From contig CABQBF010000052.1 in the NCBI GenBank assembly GCA_902462325.1, positions 1 to 16,265 of the forward strand: DNA of 16,265 nt, in the 5' to 3' direction. Both the position numbers and the translations under genes were made by a program. Source of the stretch: an uncultured Peptococcaceae bacterium. Lineage in GTDB: Bacteria > Bacillota > Peptococcia > Peptococcales > Peptococcaceae. A model generated the notes under the pieces. It did not search any database and was not told the DNA's origin. It saw nothing but the letters and a program-made list of their open reading frames with translations. The first letter of the stretch is position 1. Each line of letters opens with the position of its first letter. This document shows positions 6,442 to 13,489 of this stretch, one piece after another.

Positions 6442-7002
6442 ATGAGCAACCGTTTAAACCAAGTCATGCAGGAAAAGCATGATGAAATCTTAAAACAATG
6501 GTTTGAACAGGCCATTGCCGCCTATCCGGCAGAGTCGCACAAATATTTTGTGAAGGTAAAAAATGAATTTACCAACCCTGTGGGCAGTAATATTTATCGC
6601 AGCTTGGGCCACCTGTTAGAGGAATTATCCGGCCAACGGGATGCCGATAAGCTGTATCAGCATTTGGAAATGATTTTGAAAATCCGTGCTGTGCAGGATA
6701 TGAAGCCCTCAAAAGCACTGGCGTTTTTGCCTAGCTTGAAAAGTTTACTTCAAACCATCCTTGCTGATGAAATCAGCGCAGGAAAGGTTACAAAAGCAGA
6801 ACTGGAGGATTTGTTTACCGACCTTGACACACTGATGCTGATTGCCTTTGATTTGTACAGTGAAAGCAAGGAACTGCTTTACAATCTGCGGATTGCCCAA
6901 ATTAAAGAAACCAATGATATTCTGCAGCGGGCCAATCTGCTTAACGAATCGGTGGATACTAGCACTTTTATGCGGTGCAGTAACTATATAGAGGAAGAAT
7001 AG
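6442..7002 (+). CDS. RsbRD_N-like protein linked to dsr cluster
   Basis: The 186-aa product looks like a stand-alone RsbRD N-terminal domain. It begins with a long helix in the form EILKQWFEQAIAAYP, followed by KNEFTNPVGSNIYRSLGHLLEEL (41-62); the NPVG turn is the feature I rely on. It then has helices with IRAVQDMKPSKALAFLPSL (81-99), and ends in a charged helix (LLYNLRIAQIKETND). There is no STAS domain after it, so it is not a full RsbR stressosome protein. I recall similar short proteins next to dsrMKJOP in other sulfate reducers, where their role is unknown. GGGAGGTGAG at 6429-6438 supports the ATG at 6442 over the TTG at 6424. It precedes dsrK by 24 bases. Confidence 0.75.
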   Translation: MSNRLNQVMQEKHDEILKQWFEQAIAAYPAESHKYFVKVKNEFTNPVGSNIYRSLGHLLEELSGQRDADKLYQHLEMILKIRAVQDMKPSKALAFLPSLKSLLQTILADEISAGKVTKAELEDLFTDLDTLMLIAFDLYSESKELLYNLRIAQIKETNDILQRANLLNESVDTSTFMRCSNYIEEE

Positions 7003-7026
7003 GAAATACAATAAAGGGGTGTTAAC

Positions 7027-8643
7027 ATGGCAAAACTTCCAAAACCACAGGAGCTCACCAAGATTGACTTTAAGCCGCCTGAAACCAGTTGGATGGATAC
7101 ACCGGTAGACTTTAAACCGGGTACCTACAGCTACCCTGGTAAACCAGAAAGCTTAGAGATTATCGGGTTCCCAAATCCACGTATCTGGTCTCCAACCGAT
7201 GAAGACTGGAAGCTGCCTGAAAACTGGCAGGAAATTATTTTAGATGGCCTGAGAGACCGTCTGCACAGATTTCGTTCACTGAAGGTGTTTATGGACATCT
7301 GCGTAAGATGCGGTGCTTGCGCCGACAAATGTCACTTCTTCTTGGGTTCCGGCGACCCAAAAAATATGCCTGTTCTGCGTGCTGAATTGCTGCGCTCTGT
7401 TTACCGGAAAGAATACACATTAGCGGGTAAACTGATGGCAAAAATGGTAGGGGCAAGAGAATTAACCTTGCCTGTGCTGAAAGAATGGTTTTACTACTTC
7501 TTCCAGTGTACCGAATGCCGGCGGTGTTCGTTGTACTGTCCATACGGTATCGATACAGCGGAAATTACAATGCTGGCCCGTGAATTGCTGAATTTGGTTG
7601 GTTTGAACATCAACTGGGTTATGGGTCCTGTATCTGCCTGCTACAGAACAGGGAACCACTTAGGCATTCAGCCTCATGGGATTGTGGACTCTTTCGATAT
7701 GGCCGTTGACGATATCGAAGATATCACAGGCGTTCGTTTAGATTTGTCCTACAACCGCAAGGGCGCAGAAATTTTATATGTTCCGCCATCTGGCGACGTA
7801 TTTGCTACGCCAGGTACCTATAGCCTGATGGGCCAATTAATGCTGATGCACGAAATGGGCTTGGACTACACCCTGAGTACCTATAACTCAGAAGGTGGGA
7901 ACTTCGGTCTGTTTACTTCCAACGAAATGATGAAGCGTTTGAACGCCAAAATCTATGCAGAAGCACAACGTTTGGGCGTTAAATTCATCATCGGCGGCGA
8001 ATGCGGTCATATGTGGCGTGTATTGAATCAGTACATGGATACCATGAACGGTCCTGCTCCAGCCAACTTGGAAGTACCAAAGAGTCCGGTAACTGGCACA
8101 GTATTTGAAAATGCCAAATCTACCAAGATGATTCACATTACCGAATTTACTGCCGACTTGATGCGTCACAACAAAGTAAAACTGGATCCGTCCAGAAACA
8201 AAGGCATTATTGCTACTTATCACGATTCCTGCAACCCGGCTCGCGCAATGGGCTTACTGGATGAACCGCGCTATATTCTGGACCATGTTGTAGAATGGTA
8301 CGAAATGCCGGAAGACACCATTCGCGAAAAAACCTTCTGCTGTGGTTCCGGCGCTGGCTTAGGCAACGACGAAAACATGGAAATGCGTATGCGCGGCGGT
8401 TTCCCAAGAGCCAATGCGGTAAAATTCGTAAAAGAACGCCATGGCGTCAATATGCTGGCTTGTATCTGCGCTATCGACCGTGCAGCTCTGCCGCCATTGA
8501 TGAATTACTGGAATCCTGGCGTAGATGTTTGCGGTGTGCATGAATTAGTAGGGAACGCTCTGGTTATGAAAGGCGAAAAGAAGCGTGAAGAAAATCTGCG
8601 TTTTGAACCTTTACAGAATTTAGATGACGAGGAGGAAGCATAA
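7027..8643 (+). CDS. dsrK: DsrK, HdrD-like iron-sulfur subunit of DsrMKJOP
   Basis: The 538-aa product has two classic [4Fe-4S] motifs, Cys92-95-98-102 and Cys161-164-167-171. The C-terminal half holds the special cluster motif of the HdrB/HdrD family: Cys402 (HDSCNPAR), Cys438-439 (FCCGSGAGLG) and Cys479/481 (LACICAIDRA), that is C-x35-CC-x39-CxC. The CxC ending and the sequence around it are the form I associate with DsrK rather than true HdrD. DsrK lies on the cytoplasmic face with DsrM and is thought to reduce the DsrC trisulfide during sulfite reduction. There is no signal peptide. AAGGGGTG precedes the ATG. It comes first in the cluster here, whereas dsrM usually does. Confidence 0.95.
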   Translation: MAKLPKPQELTKIDFKPPETSWMDTPVDFKPGTYSYPGKPESLEIIGFPNPRIWSPTDEDWKLPENWQEIILDGLRDRLHRFRSLKVFMDICVRCGACADKCHFFLGSGDPKNMPVLRAELLRSVYRKEYTLAGKLMAKMVGARELTLPVLKEWFYYFFQCTECRRCSLYCPYGIDTAEITMLARELLNLVGLNINWVMGPVSACYRTGNHLGIQPHGIVDSFDMAVDDIEDITGVRLDLSYNRKGAEILYVPPSGDVFATPGTYSLMGQLMLMHEMGLDYTLSTYNSEGGNFGLFTSNEMMKRLNAKIYAEAQRLGVKFIIGGECGHMWRVLNQYMDTMNGPAPANLEVPKSPVTGTVFENAKSTKMIHITEFTADLMRHNKVKLDPSRNKGIIATYHDSCNPARAMGLLDEPRYILDHVVEWYEMPEDTIREKTFCCGSGAGLGNDENMEMRMRGGFPRANAVKFVKERHGVNMLACICAIDRAALPPLMNYWNPGVDVCGVHELVGNALVMKGEKKREENLRFEPLQNLDDEEEA

Positions 8644-8644
8644 G

Positions 8645-9058
8645 ATGAAAAAGACAAATATCATCATTGGGATTGTAATCTTTGCAGTATTAGTCACTGT
8701 CCCATTCTGGTCTGCTATCCTGTCTCCTGCTAGTGGCGCTGCACCGGAAGTAAGCTTTGATACACCAGTCATCAATCAGCTTTCCGGCGATGATTACAAA
8801 TGTGTAGAAGATGTAGAATGGATGCGTGCCCATCACATGGATTTGCTGAACGATTGGAAAGTTCAGGTTGTTCGGGACGGCAATCGCGTTTATGTTTCCG
8901 AAGATGGCACAGAATATCTGGCCAGCCTGCAGAATACCTGCTTTGAATGCCATTCCAACTATGAAGATTTCTGCTTGAAATGTCATACCTATTCCAACGT
9001 GAATCCAACCTGTTGGGAATGCCACGTAGAACCAACTGTAGTAGGAGGTGCCAACTAA
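8645..9058 (+). CDS. dsrJ: DsrJ, tri-haem cytochrome c subunit
   Basis: The 137-aa product begins with an uncleaved-looking signal anchor (NIIIGIVIFAVLVTVPFW, about 5-22). It ends with three CxxCH haem sites at 99-103 (CFECH), 110-114 (CLKCH) and 123-127 (CWECH). Cys53, in YKCVEDVEWMRAHHMDLLNDW, matches the conserved extra cysteine that serves as an unusual distal haem ligand in the studied DsrJ of Allochromatium. It faces outside the cytoplasmic membrane. GAGGAGGAAG within the end of dsrK gives the ribosome site, and the ATG comes one base after the dsrK stop, so the two are coupled. Haem attachment would need the CcsA/ResB pair encoded upstream. Confidence 0.95.
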   Translation: MKKTNIIIGIVIFAVLVTVPFWSAILSPASGAAPEVSFDTPVINQLSGDDYKCVEDVEWMRAHHMDLLNDWKVQVVRDGNRVYVSEDGTEYLASLQNTCFECHSNYEDFCLKCHTYSNVNPTCWECHVEPTVVGGAN

Positions 9059-9059
9059 G

Positions 9060-9833
9060 ATGGAAATGAACAGAAGAAAATTCTTAAAGCTGGGTACCGC
9101 TGCTGTGGCTGGTCTGGGCGTAGCTGCCGCTGCTGCCAATCCTGCTGTAGCCGCTGCCGTAAACGGCACCTATAAAGAGGCTGCCGGCAAAAGAAGCAAC
9201 GTAACCTGGGGCATGGTTATTGATATGAACCAGATGGACGAGGCAACCTTGAACAAATGCATTGAAGTCTGTCACAAATATCACAATGTTCCCAACATTG
9301 ATACGAAAAAAGATGAAGTAAAATGGATTTGGCCGGAAACCTTTGAACATTTATTCCTGGACGAAGTTCACGAAAAAATGGGCGAAAAATATAAAGATAA
9401 AACCTTTATGACTATCTGCAACCACTGTGAAGAACCGGTTTGCGTGCGTGTATGCCCAACCAAAGCGACTTTCAAAAACGCACAGGGCGTTGTGGGCATG
9501 GATATGCACCGCTGCATCGGCTGCCGGAACTGCATGGCCGCATGTCCGTACGGCGCTCGTAGCTTCAACTTCAAGAACCCACGGGATTATCTGGATGAAA
9601 TCAATCCAACCTACCCAACACGGATGAAGGGTGTTGTGGAAAAATGCAATTTCTGTTCTGAACGTCTGGCGCAGGGGCTGCTGCCGCTGTGTGTAGAAGA
9701 AGCAGGCGGAGCCATCACCTTTGGTGATATCAGCGATCCAAACTCTGCGGTCAGCAAGAAAATTGCAGAAAATTTCACATTACAGCGTAGAACCAACCTT
9801 GGCACCAAGCCAAAGGTATACTACATCGTGTAA
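9060..9833 (+). CDS. dsrO: DsrO, Tat-exported ferredoxin-like subunit
   Basis: The 257-aa product starts with a twin-arginine signal (NRRKFLKLG, Arg5-Arg6, then an alanine-rich segment ending near residue 33). Full cysteine sets lie at 120-123-128-132 and 152-155-158-162. The fourth set has only Cys196, 199 and 211, and the first set only Cys67 and Cys71. Compared with four-cluster PsrB-type proteins, this fits loss of one [4Fe-4S] cluster and retention of three. DsrO passes electrons between DsrP and DsrJ on the outer side of the membrane. AGGAGG at 9043-9048 serves the ATG at 9060, with an 11-base spacing; a GTG at 9048 overlaps the ribosome site and is unlikely. It begins one base after dsrJ. 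Confidence 0.94.
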   Translation: MEMNRRKFLKLGTAAVAGLGVAAAAANPAVAAAVNGTYKEAAGKRSNVTWGMVIDMNQMDEATLNKCIEVCHKYHNVPNIDTKKDEVKWIWPETFEHLFLDEVHEKMGEKYKDKTFMTICNHCEEPVCVRVCPTKATFKNAQGVVGMDMHRCIGCRNCMAACPYGARSFNFKNPRDYLDEINPTYPTRMKGVVEKCNFCSERLAQGLLPLCVEEAGGAITFGDISDPNSAVSKKIAENFTLQRRTNLGTKPKVYYIV

Positions 9834-9846
9834 GGAGGGGTAGATA

Positions 9847-11148
9847 ATGATTGAAAAAGCGTTAGTAAAAAGAACCAGTAAGTCTTATTGGGCGTGGATT
9901 GTATTCCTGCTGGCCCTCATTGCTGTAGGTTTTGCAGCATATATCTACCAGATGACAAAAGGGTTCGCTGTAACCGGTATGAGCCGTGATATTTCCTGGG
10001 GGATGTATATCGGTCATCTGACCTTCTTCGTAGGGGTAGCAGCCGGCGGTGTTATGATTGTATTGCCCTATTATCTGCATGATGTGCATGAATATGGCCG
10101 TATCACAGTAGTTGGTGAATTCCTGGCAATTCCCGCTATTATTATGGCGCTGCTGTTCGTAGTAGTGGATATCGGTTCTCCGATGAAACTGTTTAATGTG
10201 TATCTGTACTATACACCACACTCCATGCTGTGCTGGGATGCTACAGTACTGCCGATCTATCTGATTTTGAACCTGATTGTTGGTTATAATGTACTGCAGG
10301 CTGAAAACAAAGGTGTAAAATATGGCAAGATTGTCAAAGCGCTGGCCGTATTTTCCATTCCGTTCGCCTTCAGTATTCATATCGTTACAGCATGGTTGTA
10401 TGCAGGTCTGCCAAGCCGTCACTATTTCTTGACTGCTATGCTGCCGGCAAAATTCCTGGCTGGTGCCTTTGCCACCGGTCCATCTCTGATTATTCTGATT
10501 TGTTTCATCCTGAACAAGCTGACAGGCTTTGACGCAGGGAAAAAAGCCATCGACAGATTGGCTACTACCATTGCTTATGCTTATACAGCAACCATCTTCA
10601 TGGTAGTCTGCGAATTCTTTACCGCATTCTATAGCAATGTGCCAAGCCATAAAGCTGCTTTGCAGTATCTGTACGCTGGTCTGCATGGCCATAACCAGTT
10701 TGTACCATTGATGATGCTGTTTGTGGTACTGGCAGTTGTAACACTGCTGATTATGATTCCACGGCAGACAAGAACCAATTACAAACTGCTGGGCTTTGGC
10801 TGCGTAACTGCATTCCTATCCATGTATATTGAAAAAGGTTTGACCTTCGTAATCGGCGGTCTGTCTGAAACTCCTTTTGGCGAAATTGCTTCTTACCACG
10901 TTACCTTGCCAGAATTTCTGGTAATCGTAGGGGTTTTTGCAATCGGATTTTTAATTGCCAGCATCCTGTTCAAACTGGTTGTTGTCGTGAAGAAAGATAT
11001 GGATTTGGAAGCTTTCCCACAGGAAGACAGAGCTGGTTTGGCTGCTAGATATGTAGCAGAATACAATGCTGCCAACGGCATTGTGGCAGAACCAAAAGCG
11101 CCAAAAGCAACAGAAGACGCTGCAGAAGAAGAAACAAAAGCAGAATAA
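9847..11148 (+). CDS. dsrP: DsrP, NrfD/PsrC-family membrane subunit
   Basis: The 433-aa product is a polytopic membrane protein of about ten helices in the NrfD/PsrC style. It opens with WAWIVFLLALIAVGFAAYI, followed by GMSRDISWGMYIGHLTFFVGVAAGG, the usual first-helix pair of this family. DsrP is the quinone-binding partner of DsrO. The last 30 or so residues are a soluble, Ala/Glu/Lys-rich tail (AEPKAPKATEDAAEEETKAE), which is longer and more acidic than needed for a membrane anchor; its role is unknown. AAGGAGGGG precedes the ATG, with 13 bases after the dsrO stop. The next gene is 65 bases away, the largest gap within the cluster. Confidence 0.95.
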   Translation: MIEKALVKRTSKSYWAWIVFLLALIAVGFAAYIYQMTKGFAVTGMSRDISWGMYIGHLTFFVGVAAGGVMIVLPYYLHDVHEYGRITVVGEFLAIPAIIMALLFVVVDIGSPMKLFNVYLYYTPHSMLCWDATVLPIYLILNLIVGYNVLQAENKGVKYGKIVKALAVFSIPFAFSIHIVTAWLYAGLPSRHYFLTAMLPAKFLAGAFATGPSLIILICFILNKLTGFDAGKKAIDRLATTIAYAYTATIFMVVCEFFTAFYSNVPSHKAALQYLYAGLHGHNQFVPLMMLFVVLAVVTLLIMIPRQTRTNYKLLGFGCVTAFLSMYIEKGLTFVIGGLSETPFGEIASYHVTLPEFLVIVGVFAIGFLIASILFKLVVVVKKDMDLEAFPQEDRAGLAARYVAEYNAANGIVAEPKAPKATEDAAEEETKAE

Positions 11149-11187
11149 AAAACAAAATTGTTGAAATGATTGTTGTTTTTCCTAAAT

Positions 11188-11193
11188 TATAAT
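11188..11193 (+). promoter_or_regulatory. Possible internal -10 element before dsrM
   Basis: A perfect TATAAT lies 20 bases before the dsrM ATG, in an AT-rich 65-base gap where all other joints of the cluster are 1-24 bases. TTGAAA at 11161 is 21 bases away, too far for a standard -35. The gap could hold a weak internal promoter or a processing site. Confidence 0.35.
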
Positions 11194-11213
11194 AAGAAAT
11201 GAGGGATAAGGAG

Positions 11214-12245
11214 ATGAAAAATGCAGGTATCGCATTGGCCTTTGTGCTAGCAATCCTGGTGGTTGTCTATATCGGCGTAGAAATCTTGCCATTAGACTTT
11301 TTCTTCGGTGGAATTTTACCGTATATAGCAATCGCAATCTTTATCGTCGGCTTTATTTACAGAATTTATAAATGGGCCCAATCACCGGTTCCATTTAGAA
11401 TTCCAACCACAGCCGGTCAGCAGAAATCCTTGGATTTCATTAAGCAGAATAAAATCGAAAACCCATCCTCCAAAGGTGGCGTGTTCGTTCGTATGGCACT
11501 GGAAGTGCTGGTGTTCCGCTCTTTGTTCCGTAACTCCAAAGCAGAAGTTACTGATAAAGGCGACATCGTATACCAGTGGGAAAAATGGTTATGGCTGTTT
11601 GCTCTGTGCTTCCACTGGGGCTTCTTCCTGACCGTGTTCCGTCATTTAAGATTTTTTACCGACCCAGTTCCTGGCGCCGTACAGCTTTGGGAAAAAATTG
11701 ACGGTGCTTTCTGGGTAGACTTGCAGCAGATTTACTTAACCGGGTTCATCCTGCTGTTAGGGATTACCGGCTTGTTCATTCGTCGTATTTATCTGGATAA
11801 AGTTCGTTACATCAGCTTAGTAAACGACTTTTTCCCACTGTTCTTGATTATGGGTATCGCCATTACCGGTTTAACCATGCGGTATTTAACCCATGCCGAT
11901 ATTACCGCCATCAAAGAACTGGCTATGGGATTGGTAACCTTCCATCCTGTTGTAGCCGATAACATCAGCATTATGTTCTGGTTCCATTTGACCTTGGTAT
12001 GCACGCTGTTGATTTACTTCCCAGCAAGTAAACTGATGCATGCCGGTGGGATTTTCATGAGCCCAACCCGTAACATGGCTAACAACAACCGTATGGTTCG
12101 CCATATCAACCCATGGAACCCAGATGTTGAAGTTCATAGCTATCAGGAATATGAACACGAATTCCATCAGAAGATGAAAGCCGTTGGTCTGCCTTTAGAT
12201 TGGGACTACGATGAAGAAGGCAACCAAATTCCTAAGAAAAATTAA
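11214..12245 (+). CDS. dsrM: DsrM, cytochrome b (NarI-like) membrane subunit
   Basis: The 343-aa product has about six helices: near 5-24, 30-50, 124-142, 173-190, 207-224 and 253-270. A soluble loop between the second and third contains KSLDFIKQNKIENPSSKGG. Candidate haem b ligands are His134 and His144 (CFHWGFFLTVFRHLRFF) in one helix, and His258 and His276 (WFHLTLVCTLLIYFPASKLMHAGG) in the last. DsrM takes electrons from menaquinol and passes them to DsrK. The C-terminus is cytoplasmic and charged. The ATG at 11214 is chosen with GAGGG eight bases upstream; the in-frame ATG at 11199 lacks a ribosome site. In most organisms dsrM is the first gene of the cluster, but here it is last. A strong terminator follows. 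Confidence 0.92.
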   Translation: MKNAGIALAFVLAILVVVYIGVEILPLDFFFGGILPYIAIAIFIVGFIYRIYKWAQSPVPFRIPTTAGQQKSLDFIKQNKIENPSSKGGVFVRMALEVLVFRSLFRNSKAEVTDKGDIVYQWEKWLWLFALCFHWGFFLTVFRHLRFFTDPVPGAVQLWEKIDGAFWVDLQQIYLTGFILLLGITGLFIRRIYLDKVRYISLVNDFFPLFLIMGIAITGLTMRYLTHADITAIKELAMGLVTFHPVVADNISIMFWFHLTLVCTLLIYFPASKLMHAGGIFMSPTRNMANNNRMVRHINPWNPDVEVHSYQEYEHEFHQKMKAVGLPLDWDYDEEGNQIPKKN

Positions 12246-12264
12246 AAAAGTATTCTGACTTTTT

Positions 12265-12292
12265 AGACTCTCCGAAAGGGGAGTCTTTTTTT
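12265..12292 (+). terminator. Rho-independent terminator after dsrM
   Basis: A nine-pair stem (12265-12273 with 12278-12286, one G-T pair) is closed by a GAAA tetraloop and followed by a run of seven T. It marks the end of the dsr transcript. Confidence 0.93.
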
Positions 12293-12536
12293 GTATCAAT
12301 TTTTTCTAACGAATATTCAATCTGGCATATCTGTAAGCCTACACAGAAACGAATACATAGCGTAAGATTCGTGCAGAAAAAAGTAAGGAACGGCAACTGG
12401 CTTATTCACATTGCTAAAATTTCTATCCACAAATTTTCTCCCTTTAGTGACAAGCCCCCTAAAGTTAGTAACAAATATTAGACCATTTATCCGTAATGAA
12501 AAACTTATTCTCTCCATGCAAAAATCCAAAAAGATG

Positions 12537-12586
12537 AATTTCCAATATTTAAATTAATTCTGTAAATACAAAAATATATTGGAATT
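12537..12586. repeat. Inverted repeat in AT-rich leader region
   Basis: AATTTCCAATAT (12537-12548) pairs with ATATTGGAATT (12576-12586) with a single unpaired base, around a 27-base loop. There is no T-run after it, so it is not a terminator. It could be an operator or a leader structure. Confidence 0.4.
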
Positions 12587-12640
12587 ATAGAAAACTTATG
12601 ATAAACTAAAAGAAGTATATAAATCTATAAAGTTATTATT

Positions 12641-12669
12641 TTGAATAAAAGAAAGATGGATTATATACA
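12641..12669 (+). promoter_or_regulatory. Candidate promoter for the polysaccharide locus
   Basis: TTGAAT (12641-12646) and TATACA (12664-12669) are 17 bases apart, each matching four of six consensus bases. They lie 27 bases before the first glycosyltransferase ATG. A second weak pair (TTGGAA at 12579, TAAACT at 12602) lies upstream. Confidence 0.4.
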
Positions 12670-12695
12670 AACTGTGCAAAAACGGCGGAATCTTT

Positions 12696-13475
12696 ATGGA
12701 TAAACCAAATCAGCAAATCAAAAATAAAATATGTTCCGTCATTTTGCCGGTATATAACAGCGTGCGCTATTTGAACCGCACCGTCAATTCGGTGCTGCAG
12801 CAGACCATGACCGATTTTGAACTGCTGGCCATCGACGATTGTTCCACCGATGGCAGCGTGCAGCTATTGGAACGCTGGGCAGAAAAAGATTGCCGCATAC
12901 AAATTATCTGCAATGGGGAGAACCAAGGGGTGGCCGCTGTGCGCAATCAGGGTATCAGGCTGGCGCAAGGCAAGTATATCGCTTTTTTGGACAGCGACGA
13001 TACTTGGCAGAGTACCAAGCTGGAACGGCAACTGCAATTTATGGAGCAGACAGGCTGCGATTTTTGCTGCACCGCCTACAGCATGGTCAACGACGAAGGA
13101 CAACATATCAAAAAACGGATGCTGCCTCAGCAGGAAATTAGGCTAAAAGACCTGCTGAAAGAAAATTACATCTGCTGTTCCTCGGTAATGCTGCGCAGTC
13201 AGCTAGCCAAGCAGCACGCCATGAACGGCAGCTATGATCATGAGGATTATGTATATTGGCTGGAACTGCTGCAAGCGGGCGCCAAAGGTTATGTATTGAA
13301 CCAGTGCCTGACCAATTACCGCCTGGCTCAAACAAGCCGTTCCGCCAACAAGCTGAACGCAGCCCGCGGCCGTTGGCAGGTTTATCGACAATATCTGGGC
13401 TACGACGTAATGCGTTCCGGGTGGTATTTTGTTCAGTATGCAGTAAATGGTGTGAAGAAGTATCGTATGAAGTAA
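12696..13475 (+). CDS. Family 2 glycosyltransferase
   Basis: The 259-aa product has a GT-A fold of the GT2 family. The nucleotide-binding opening is SVILPVYNSVRYLNRTVNSVL (14-34). The diphosphate-binding Asp pair is in AIDDCSTDGS (45-54), and the metal-binding DSDD is at 99-102, in a GKYIAFLDSDDTW context. The C-terminal part has the short form typical of rhamnosyl or glucosyl transferases that extend cell-surface chains, with no membrane segment. Donor and acceptor cannot be told. Its base composition is clearly richer in G and C than the genes after it (32 of 60 in 12781-12840), pointing to a different origin. A modest GGCGGA precedes the ATG. The gap to the next gene is 14 bases. Confidence 0.92.
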   Translation: MDKPNQQIKNKICSVILPVYNSVRYLNRTVNSVLQQTMTDFELLAIDDCSTDGSVQLLERWAEKDCRIQIICNGENQGVAAVRNQGIRLAQGKYIAFLDSDDTWQSTKLERQLQFMEQTGCDFCCTAYSMVNDEGQHIKKRMLPQQEIRLKDLLKENYICCSSVMLRSQLAKQHAMNGSYDHEDYVYWLELLQAGAKGYVLNQCLTNYRLAQTSRSANKLNAARGRWQVYRQYLGYDVMRSGWYFVQYAVNGVKKYRMK

Positions 13476-13489
13476 GGAGATAGCTGGAC

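Larger units (their letters stand above)
12293..12695. other. AT-rich intergenic region between dsr and polysaccharide loci
   Basis: No convincing gene lies in these 403 bases. A minus-strand frame at 12317-12529 has no ribosome site and no recognisable product. Bases 12541-12660 contain only 20 G or C in 120. The stretch holds an imperfect inverted repeat (12537-12548 with 12576-12586) and a possible promoter close to the first glycosyltransferase. It looks like a junction between two unrelated blocks. Confidence 0.7.

Noticed and set aside
9862..10692. Long minus-strand open frame (276 codons) opposite dsrP
   Set aside because: It is the antisense of a confident membrane protein, has no ribosome site, and its product is a low-complexity mix of His, Gln and Asn from reversed hydrophobic codons.
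7027..12245. Reading the cluster as an Hmc, nitrate (Nar) or polysulfide (Psr) reductase system
   Set aside because: No molybdopterin catalytic subunit or many-haem cytochrome is present; the set of HdrD-like, tri-haem, ferredoxin, NrfD-like and NarI-like subunits is specific to DsrMKJOP.
12317..12529. Minus-strand 70-codon frame in the AT-rich gap
   Set aside because: No ribosome site or promoter and no recognisable product; chance opening in AT-rich DNA is enough to explain it.
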